Source: Leptolyngbya ohadii IS1
GTDB lineage: Bacteria > Cyanobacteriota > Cyanobacteriia > Elainellales > Elainellaceae
Direction of reading: 5' to 3'
NCBI RefSeq assembly: GCF_002215035.1
Contig: NZ_NKFP01000007.1
Location: 62,001-126,000, forward strand
DNA length: 64,000 nucleotides
Under the pieces are notes generated by a model, which saw only the letters and a program-made list of their open reading frames with translations, searched no databases and was not told the DNA's origin. Every line of letters begins with the position of its first letter. Positions within the stretch are counted from its first letter, which is position 1. Made by a program: the position numbers and the translations under genes. This document shows, one piece after another, positions 14,846 to 21,237 of this stretch.

Positions 14846-16480
14846 TCAAACATCCTCTACAGCCGGATGGCGAGGCACGGGGACAAAGATTGGAGTCGTC
14901 GCTGTTCGTACTGCACTTTCATCAATGCCCATCAATTGTTGTGGCGGACGGGCAAAGATCGAATTGTCGGCGCTGGAAACGGGCTTGGCATAGTCCGCTT
15001 TGTTCAAAATTGCGGCAATCTGATTGCTGATGTCCCGTTGAGCGGTTGCCGGCACAAACTGCTGGCGCTCAACGATTAAATCTCGCAGTTGTGCGATCGG
15101 CAGTTCGCTATCAATGCCGCCTGAGTTCATCTGGTCAAAGTAGATCTTGTCGGCAACCCGCTTCACGGCTTTACCAATCTCATCCGGGCTACAGCCGCGA
15201 TACTCACGCAAGAGCGTCCGCCACTCGGTTTCTGTGAAGCTATAGCGGAAATACTTCTGCAAGTGTAGATTGAAAATCTGGTACATCGCGCCATCGTGCG
15301 GCATCCCAAAGAAATGTGTGTAGTCAAATCGGCGCACCATTTCTGGAGGCAACATCTCCAGGCGGTTGATAGTGGCAAACATGATGACGGGTTCAGTGTG
15401 ATCCTGCATCCATGAAAGCAATCGACCTGCAAGCTTACCCGATACTCCGCCTTCGGCGTTAGAGTTCCATCCCAGAAAGGCTTTTTCAAACTCATCAAAA
15501 AATAGAATGGCTGTGCCGATCCGTCCCACAAAGTTGAGCAGATAGTCCAGGTTGGACATTGATTCACGAATGGTTGAGCCAATCAACTTATTCCAATCAC
15601 AGGCAACCAGTGTCGCTCCGATGTGTTTGGCGGCAAGCTTGGCAACCAGAGATTTTCCTGTACCGGGAATGCCCCAGAGCAAAACAGCGCGAGGGGGTCT
15701 GAGGTTGCGCTGCTCTGCTTCAGGTTGCAGCAGGAGGCGAATCTTTTCTAAGGTTTCATAGAGCAAATCCAGTCCCCCCGCGTACTGGACATCCGGCTCC
15801 GGCAGAAGCGTGATGCCGCGCCCCTGAAGCTTTTTGGTTTTGTACTGCATCACATAGTCGGTCAGACTTTCAATCGTGGGAGAAACGGCAACCCCCCGAT
15901 TCAGTACCAGATCAATTTCTCCTCGCGGCAGTCCGGCACAGGCTTGTACTAACGATCTCTGCTGGTTGGGGTCATGCTCAATGCGAGGAATCGCTGCGAG
16001 TGAAGCTTTGATTTGTTGAGCCACTTCACTGCGGGTCGGCAGCGGAATCTCCAGCACTGACATCAGTGGATGAAGGCTCAGAGGGATGTCGAAATAGTCA
16101 TCCACCAGCACGACGAACTGATTGCCCTGGCTCTGCTGCTGCAAATCGTAGTAGGCATTGCGAATTTCAAAGCTCCGGGTCGGGTTGTCTTCAAGATCTC
16201 CAATAATTCCCTCAATCAGGAAAATACCCGGTTGATTGAGATGCACCACAAAAGGGAGAACCGCCCCATTAACCGCATGAGCAGGAGATAGCCCTTTGCC
16301 GTCGCTCCGTTGCACCTGCTGAATCTCAGAATATGCAGGATTCCAGAAAAACAGAGGCAGAGTTAGCTCTGCGGCAAACTGAGCAAATTGACGTAGCAGG
16401 TAAGAGCGATCGCAGACCGCGCATTGAACAGCAGTGACGACATCCCCGTTCTGGACAAGCTGCTTCCATCCATTCAGCAT
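14846..16480 (-). CDS. Ycf46-like AAA+ ATPase
   Basis: 544 residues. An N-terminal domain with a DDYFDIPLSLHPLM segment is followed by an AAA+ core: Walker A GIPGTGKS (270-277), Walker B ILFFDEFEKAF (Asp329-Glu330), a sensor segment MFATINRLEMLP, and RRFDYTHFFGMP with the arginine finger region. The domain order matches Ycf46 proteins of cyanobacteria and plastids, whose chromosomal members affect inorganic-carbon use. Here it lies inside a partition and envelope gene run, three bases downstream of a DUF6753-like gene, so it is more likely a plasmid remodelling ATPase. No VirB11 homologue is visible, but nothing shows that this protein replaces it. Confidence 0.85.
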   Translation of the reverse strand: MLNGWKQLVQNGDVVTAVQCAVCDRSYLLRQFAQFAAELTLPLFFWNPAYSEIQQVQRSDGKGLSPAHAVNGAVLPFVVHLNQPGIFLIEGIIGDLEDNPTRSFEIRNAYYDLQQQSQGNQFVVLVDDYFDIPLSLHPLMSVLEIPLPTRSEVAQQIKASLAAIPRIEHDPNQQRSLVQACAGLPRGEIDLVLNRGVAVSPTIESLTDYVMQYKTKKLQGRGITLLPEPDVQYAGGLDLLYETLEKIRLLLQPEAEQRNLRPPRAVLLWGIPGTGKSLVAKLAAKHIGATLVACDWNKLIGSTIRESMSNLDYLLNFVGRIGTAILFFDEFEKAFLGWNSNAEGGVSGKLAGRLLSWMQDHTEPVIMFATINRLEMLPPEMVRRFDYTHFFGMPHDGAMYQIFNLHLQKYFRYSFTETEWRTLLREYRGCSPDEIGKAVKRVADKIYFDQMNSGGIDSELPIAQLRDLIVERQQFVPATAQRDISNQIAAILNKADYAKPVSSADNSIFARPPQQLMGIDESAVRTATTPIFVPVPRHPAVEDV

Positions 16481-16483
16481 GAA

Positions 16484-17140
16484 CTACTCCTGAAATTTGC
16501 GTTTGCTAGGGGGTTGGGTCCACAAAAAGCAGTAGCCGCTCGTCACTCTGCGATCGCCTACCCGCATTGCACCCAACTCGCGGACTCGCGCCTCACACTG
16601 ACCATTCATCAAATCCGGGTTCCAGTCGAAAATCTGCTGGGCATAGCGACCTTCCTTGCTTTGTCCCCACTTCAGCGCAACCACTTCATCAGCCGTCAGT
16701 CCCCGTCCATCCATCTGCACCAGCCAGCGTGATGCACCAAAGCCAGAGAGCGCACCGACGAGCAATACTGTGAGCGTGATGAACCCAGCCCCCATCAGGG
16801 ATTTATAGGTCACTACGTTTTTGGCTTCGTTGCCTTTGGCGATCGAGGCAGTTACCAACTGGTCTACTGTCTTGGCAATATCCTGTTTCATGCCTGCCAG
16901 AGCCGCCTTCTCGTAGCCGCCGTACTCTAGCCGCAGCTTTTCAAAACAGTCGTTGAACGTCTGTCGCAGGTCGTTGGGAGCCTGGTTGAGCAAAACCTGA
17001 ACGGTAGAGTTAGCAACCATCAGCAGAAATAGTGGGTCGCTCTCCCGCAATCCTGACTCATGCACGACGCTCATCACCTTTAAACGAGTGGCATCGTCCT
17101 GTCCGTCTAACAATTTTTCAAGCAGCTTGTTTTCTGTCAT
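16484..17140 (-). CDS. DUF6753-like membrane protein
   Basis: 218 residues beginning MTENKLLEKLLDGQDDATRLKVM, followed by a DPLFLLMVANSTVQVLL segment, which recalls DUF6753 proteins found on cyanobacterial plasmids. One clear transmembrane segment (GAGFITLTVLLVGALSGFGA) lies near residues 117-136. The C-terminal part is probably on the other side of the membrane and ends in a basic tail (PPSKRKFQE). It is the first gene downstream of a repeat-rich promoter region and sits three bases before the AAA+ gene. Function unknown; a membrane partner for the AAA+ protein is a reasonable inference. Confidence 0.7.
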   Translation of the reverse strand: MTENKLLEKLLDGQDDATRLKVMSVVHESGLRESDPLFLLMVANSTVQVLLNQAPNDLRQTFNDCFEKLRLEYGGYEKAALAGMKQDIAKTVDQLVTASIAKGNEAKNVVTYKSLMGAGFITLTVLLVGALSGFGASRWLVQMDGRGLTADEVVALKWGQSKEGRYAQQIFDWNPDLMNGQCEARVRELGAMRVGDRRVTSGYCFLWTQPPSKRKFQE

Positions 17141-17188
17141 AACAATTTATTTTTGCCTAGCTCTAGATCAGGTCTGGGGCAGAGATAG

Positions 17189-17269
17189 TTAGACTAGAAT
17201 TTAAGTTTCAGTCCAGTTAAGTCAGGCTCAAAGAAAATGATTAGACTTAACTTATAATGCTAGTCTAAT
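17189..17269. promoter_or_regulatory. Promoter/operator region with TTAGACT repeats
   Basis: TTAGACTA at 17189 begins a 31-bp element that matches one at 56346-56376 at 24 of 31 positions. A second dyad, ATTAGACT (17240-17247) and AGTCTAAT (17262-17269), flanks a TATAAT-like box at 17253-17258. The region lies between the stop of the ParA-like gene and the start of the DUF6753-like gene, so it probably drives the genes from 17140 downward. The binding factor is unknown. Confidence 0.5.
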
Positions 17270-18296
17270 TAGCTGAAGTAGGCGGCTCAGGCTCCGATGG
17301 TGGCTCAGGCTCCGATCGCTGAGTTGGTAGTATGGCAACTGCTTCCCCTTTTCTAGGTCGTTTACTTTTTGGCGATGGGTTAGCTTCTGTCGAGGCTTCA
17401 TCGGCTGTTGATGCTTCTGCCTGCTTTGCGCGGAATGCAGGCAAATCGGTTGTGAAAATCTGGGCTATAACTTCTGTTGCCCTTTCAGCAAAGGTTTTGA
17501 CGCGCTGTGCCTCAATCCACCTGCGCTCAGTCATAAATGCCTCAACGCCTGCTTCGTAGGTGAGGTTGTGTTTATCCAGGTAAAATTGCTCCTCGCTGCC
17601 CAAAACGGGAAAATCCCGCAAGCATACTAAATTGGGACTACGAGGAATTTTGTTTTCAGAACTGGCTTCAGAACTGTTTTCGGGACTCCCAACAATCTTT
17701 TGGTAAAGCGGTTCGTCGTCTAGATAGGCGAAGCTCTTGCTATTGAGCCTTCCCTCATTACGAATAACAATATGAGGAAGCTTACCATCCAGCATTTCGA
17801 TCGACTCTGCCAGTAGCCGGATTGAGGCGTAGCAGCCATCAGTCACAAACCAGTGATACAGGTCAATGTTTTGCTTCTGACAGAGCCGAAGTAAATCGAC
17901 CGATCGCATCCAGCGAGCCAGCGCGTCGTTGGTTTCTGCCGGAAGGTTTACAAGAACGCACTGTTTTTCAACGGCTTGCTGAAAAATAACGTCCGGTTCG
18001 CTATATTTGCGGGGATCATCACTGAGCGAGATTGTGACCGCATCTGTGATTTTGCCGCCTTCAAAGCCACCGTAAACCTTACCCACATCGCCGATCGTAA
18101 TGTCGGCTTCAACCAGGCTGAATTGCTGCTGCTTTTGGGTGAGGTACTCCGCCAAGTGACGAGAGAGGAAAGTCTTACCGACTCCCCCTTTACGACCACC
18201 GACTAAGTGAATCTGTGAACGGGTGGAAGCGGTTGGTGCAGATGTTTCAGAAACAGGGGTGTCCTGAGATACAGACTGTGCAACTGGAGGATTCAT
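17265..18296 (-). CDS. ParA/MinD-like P-loop ATPase
   Basis: 343 residues. After a Ser/Pro-rich start, IHLVGGRKGGVGKTFLSRHL carries a deviant Walker A (KGGVGKT, 36-42), the hallmark of ParA/MinD/CobQ ATPases. It is followed by VEADITIGDVGKVYGG, where the switch aspartates would lie. The C-terminus is a long basic low-complexity tail (SPKSKRPRKGEAVAI). It follows parM and two small paralogues on the same strand. It may help plasmid partition or positioning of the transfer apparatus. A pairing of actin-type and ParA-type ATPases in one operon is unusual. Confidence 0.8.
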   Translation of the reverse strand: MNPPVAQSVSQDTPVSETSAPTASTRSQIHLVGGRKGGVGKTFLSRHLAEYLTQKQQQFSLVEADITIGDVGKVYGGFEGGKITDAVTISLSDDPRKYSEPDVIFQQAVEKQCVLVNLPAETNDALARWMRSVDLLRLCQKQNIDLYHWFVTDGCYASIRLLAESIEMLDGKLPHIVIRNEGRLNSKSFAYLDDEPLYQKIVGSPENSSEASSENKIPRSPNLVCLRDFPVLGSEEQFYLDKHNLTYEAGVEAFMTERRWIEAQRVKTFAERATEVIAQIFTTDLPAFRAKQAEASTADEASTEANPSPKSKRPRKGEAVAILPTQRSEPEPPSEPEPPTSAN

Positions 18297-18380
18297 TTTT
18301 AATTACAGTGGATAGAGAGAATGCTGATGAACCAGAATGACTGGGAGCAATCCAGAACACTCGATCAATGGGGTCTAAGT

Positions 18381-18806
18381 CTAGCGAGGTCGGCTGAGAT
18401 AAAGTGCTATCATCCGCAGCTCTAACTCATCGTCAAGATTGTTATTGCCGCTACTTCCCCCTGTCTCACGGCTGAAGCCCGACGAACCAGATACTGCTCT
18501 TTCAGTGTCATTAGTGTTAGAGGTAAGTCCAGCAAGCTGCTCGATTTCATAGATATAGCCCTTGAGCTTACCAATGCAGTCTAGAGCAATTGAACGATTC
18601 AGTTTACCTTCGTCATCCAATGCTGCCGCAGTAAATCGGACTTTGAGCAGTTCTTTTATCAGTTCAGAAACAACGTATTCTCGACGCTCTAGATACTTTA
18701 TCACCAGAGCAAATTGCAGATCCCGTTTATATCGAAACTGGTATCGGACGCTAAGTAGATCCGCCGAAGAATTGGAAGCAGAGGCGTTAGAAGAATTGGC
18801 ATTCAT
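18381..18806 (-). CDS. Small ParR-like candidate, tandem paralogue 1
   Basis: 141 residues. A Ser/Asn-rich start is followed by SVRYQFRYKRDLQFALVIKYLERREYVVSEL and a helical core with KLNRSIALDCIGKLKGYIYEIEQLAGL; the C-terminus is acidic and disordered. It is clearly homologous to the next gene upstream. Position directly after the actin-like ATPase is where parR lies in type II partition operons. The fold cannot be confirmed by eye, so the ParR role is inferred from context. Confidence 0.7.
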   Translation of the reverse strand: MNANSSNASASNSSADLLSVRYQFRYKRDLQFALVIKYLERREYVVSELIKELLKVRFTAAALDDEGKLNRSIALDCIGKLKGYIYEIEQLAGLTSNTNDTERAVSGSSGFSRETGGSSGNNNLDDELELRMIALYLSRPR

Positions 18807-18888
18807 GCTGCTCTTTCATATTGGAATCGGGACTCAAATCGTGTCATTACGTCCCCAAATCGAAACTGCAAATAAGCCAAAATATTTA

Positions 18889-19332
18889 TCAAGCAGAACG
18901 GCTGGGAGTAAATCCCAGCATTCGATCAATCGAGTCGAAATCAACCGCTGGCGGATGGGATAGCGTGACATCATCAGGCTCTAGCTCGTCATCATGGTCG
19001 TTGTAGCCGTAATTGCCACTATCCTCCGAACCACGATTTAGAATTGGATGAGACTCTGTTTTTTCAGTACCAGACTTAATTCCAGCAAGCTGCTCAATTT
19101 CATAGATGTAGCCCCGGAGTTTACCAATACACTCCAGGGCAATAGCTTGATTGAGCTTGCCTTTTTCTTGCAGTGCAGCAGGAGCAAATCGAGCTTTTAT
19201 CAGTTCCTTAAAAACATCTTGGAGAACATATCCACGATGCTCTAGATAATCCAGCACCGAAGCAAAATGCTGGTCTTTGCTGTACCGAAATCGAAGCCGG
19301 ATATTGAATAGAGATGAGGAGTTTGAATTCAT
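18889..19332 (-). CDS. Small ParR-like candidate, tandem paralogue 2
   Basis: 147 residues beginning MNSNSSSLFNIRLRFRYSKD. It shares with its neighbour the pattern RFRY-KD-x-FA-x-V-x-YLE-R-x-YV and the block IALECIGKLRGYIYEIEQLAG. The C-terminus is acidic (YNDHDDELEPDD). Its ATG overlaps the parM stop by four bases, which implies translational coupling with the actin-like ATPase as in parM-parR pairs. It is the better parR candidate of the two. The short basic beta start followed by helices would suit a ribbon-helix-helix DNA-binding fold, but that is inference. Confidence 0.75.
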   Translation of the reverse strand: MNSNSSSLFNIRLRFRYSKDQHFASVLDYLEHRGYVLQDVFKELIKARFAPAALQEKGKLNQAIALECIGKLRGYIYEIEQLAGIKSGTEKTESHPILNRGSEDSGNYGYNDHDDELEPDDVTLSHPPAVDFDSIDRMLGFTPSRSA

Positions 19333-20420
19333 GCTACTTCTTCAAGTTGAAATCGGGACTCGAACAGGGTCATCACATCTCCGAATCGGAACTTTAAGCA
19401 GGGATCAGACTGGCTTAATTCCCCAGAGTGGCTGGCAAGCCATTCGGGAGTTGCCCATTCAAAGTGCTTTTCGAGGAAAGGTTTGAGATAGATGCTTGTG
19501 CCACCACTGATAATCAAATGATTCAAATCATCGGGAACAACTGCATTGAGCCAGTCCTGAACTAACTGCCAATACTCGTATCGAGCAATTTCAATCGCAT
19601 CCACCAGGAGCTTTGCTTCTGCATGGATATTCTCAGGCTGGGTCGATCGAATGAGAAACTGCAATTCACAATGGTCAGTTCGTAGATCTGAGCCAATCGC
19701 ATACACCGCTTCAACCAGTGCGTACCGATTTTGTCCCGGTGTGCGAGCAATAACCTTATCGATTAGCTTAACAAAGCCTAGATCAGTTGTGGCACTATGA
19801 TACGTTTCGATAACCCCCCGGTTCAACGTCAAGCAGCTAATATTCCGATAGCCAAAAATTAGTATGCTAACGCGGTTCTGACTGATCCACTCCATTCCAT
19901 GCTGGCGGATCAAGTGACACATCATGCCTGTACCTTCAGAGGCGCAGTGATAGGACATGAGGTGTCCCCGAATCACTGTGTTCTGGAAATAATACTTCTT
20001 AAGACTTTTGGAAATTTTTTCTCTTAGCCATTCTCGGCTATTGATTTCACCGTAGGGAAGTAGCAGAGCAGCGTCTACTGAGACTCGATCGAGCCGTTCT
20101 CGCAGGGAGATAGCCCCAACAGCCGCTAGGAACTTATAGAAGGCGTACTCATATTTGAGCATTCCAATACGTTCAACCGCTGAAAATTCTCTGGCAAGAA
20201 ATCCACACACATGAATCCGCTCTGCGTTCTGATCGAGCCTGACCCATGCTTGGTCTTCGGGCTGTGCCGTCAGGTTGAGATGACTGACCGAGCGAGCGGG
20301 CAAGTTGAGAACATCCGGCTCCATCATCAGGATTTTGGGTGGCGTGCTGTTAACCGAGTACACGACTTTAGACAGCGAAGCACCAGGATCAAACCCAATT
20401 TGCAACTTAGCTGACTGCAT
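19329..20420 (-). CDS. ParM-type actin-like partition ATPase
   Basis: 363 residues of the actin-like superfamily. The first phosphate loop is GFDPGASLSK (residues 9-18) and the adenosine loop is HLIISGGTSIYLKP (from about 301), with SILIFGYRNISCLTLNRG as the second phosphate loop. Such proteins form filaments that push plasmid copies apart once bound by ParR on parC. The gene is followed immediately by two small paralogues (4-base overlap with the first) and preceded by a repeat array that looks like a centromere. An StbA- or Alp-type member is possible; the exact subfamily cannot be judged here. Confidence 0.85.
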   Translation of the reverse strand: MQSAKLQIGFDPGASLSKVVYSVNSTPPKILMMEPDVLNLPARSVSHLNLTAQPEDQAWVRLDQNAERIHVCGFLAREFSAVERIGMLKYEYAFYKFLAAVGAISLRERLDRVSVDAALLLPYGEINSREWLREKISKSLKKYYFQNTVIRGHLMSYHCASEGTGMMCHLIRQHGMEWISQNRVSILIFGYRNISCLTLNRGVIETYHSATTDLGFVKLIDKVIARTPGQNRYALVEAVYAIGSDLRTDHCELQFLIRSTQPENIHAEAKLLVDAIEIARYEYWQLVQDWLNAVVPDDLNHLIISGGTSIYLKPFLEKHFEWATPEWLASHSGELSQSDPCLKFRFGDVMTLFESRFQLEEVA

Positions 20421-20519
20421 AAATTGTTGTGAAAGCTTTTGTTCCTCACTATCTTATCCCGTGTTTTCACACTGAAATTCGTCTGCCAATTGGTATGACT
20501 CAAAGGCATAAAAATAGCT
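20421..20519. other. Leader between parM and the repeat arrays
   Basis: About 100 bases of AT-rich DNA upstream of the parM start, expected to carry its ribosome site and 5' untranslated leader. I see no additional gene or strong hairpin. Confidence 0.4.
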
Positions 20520-20705
20520 GGACACAATTGGTCACAGATGGTCACGTTTTTGTCGTTTTTGGACACACTCTAGTTGTAAAAAATTCCATTCAACCCCTTT
20601 AATCTCAAATGAAATGGCTTAAAAATAGCCTTTTTATCTATAAAACTGGACACATTTTTGTCGCTTCTGGGCACAAGCGGACAGGGCTGGTCACAAACGG
20701 TCACA
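20520..20705. repeat. Candidate parC centromere: two arrays of ~10-bp repeats
   Basis: Short units of consensus GG(A/T)CACA recur at a 10-bp period. Array 1 has units at 20520, 20530, 20540, a degenerate TTGTCG near 20550, and 20561. Array 2 has units at 20648, a degenerate TTGTCG near 20658, then 20669, 20679, 20689 and 20699. Both arrays contain the same arrangement of a unit, TTTTTGTCG, and another unit 21 bp after the first. They flank an AT-rich 80-bp segment (20568-20647). This copies the plan of R1 parC, where two iteron blocks flank the par promoter, and lies directly upstream of parM. The repeats are seen directly; the function is inferred. Confidence 0.8.
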
Positions 20706-20940
20706 AAATCCTAGACTCTTTGCTAGTCAGAGATTATAGCAAGCAAATTAAAACAGCATACCTTCTGTTTTTGCCGTAGTTTTAGACAGCTTCAAAAATT
20801 CTTTTGAGTTAACTTTTACAAATTTGTTGAGTTTTGTTTTTATTCCTTATTTCAACATCCCAATATTAGGGAAGAGGACACTACACTAATTGAAAGCGAG
20901 CAATCACTCCTTAGCAGTATCCACCTGTCTCTCTTGAGCA
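20706..20940. other. Divergent control region, possible oriT
   Basis: 235 bases without a gene before the relaxase operon. It contains TTGCTA (20720-20725) with TAGCAA (20737-20742), TCAAAA (20792-20797) with TTTTGA (20802-20807) around ATTC, and the palindrome ACAAATTTGT near 20818-20827. AATCCTAG at 20707 faintly resembles the MOBP nick core. A transfer origin beside the relaxase accessory gene would be normal, and the promoter for the plus-strand transfer genes must lie here. No base is assigned as nic. Confidence 0.45.
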
Positions 20941-21237
20941 ATGTCTTCTCAATCCAAATGTCGTTTTTCTGTTTATGCCACGCCGCAAGAGCATCAGTTC
21001 TTTCGTGAGCGGGCAAAAGCTCGACGCATGACAGTTTCTCGCTATGTCCGATCGCTTGCTGACTCTGAGCAGATAAAAACGGCAGAACAGCTACGGAACA
21101 TTCAGCAGCACACACGACAACTCACGAGATGCCTGAACGGGTTGCGTCAGGTTCTTTCAAACACCGAGCATTCCTCACATCTGTTCAGCAAAGCAATTGC
21201 GCTTCTCGTTCAAATCGAGGAGGAAGCCCAAAGATGA
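20941..21237 (+). CDS. Relaxosome accessory protein (MobC-like)
   Basis: 98 residues. It begins MSSQSKCRFSVYATPQEHQF, then RERAKARRMTVSRYVRSLAD, a strand-helix-helix pattern typical of the ribbon-helix-helix proteins that assist relaxases (MobC/TraJ-like). The C-terminal helices would support dimerisation. The relaxase ATG overlaps its stop codon (ATGA), so they are translated together. It probably binds oriT next to it and helps the relaxase find nic. Assignment rests on fold pattern and context. Confidence 0.75.
   Translation: MSSQSKCRFSVYATPQEHQFFRERAKARRMTVSRYVRSLADSEQIKTAEQLRNIQQHTRQLTRCLNGLRQVLSNTEHSSHLFSKAIALLVQIEEEAQR

Noticed and set aside
20520-20705. CRISPR array
   Set aside because: Units are about 7 bp at 10-bp spacing with no 25-40 bp repeats or unique spacers; position before parM fits a centromere.
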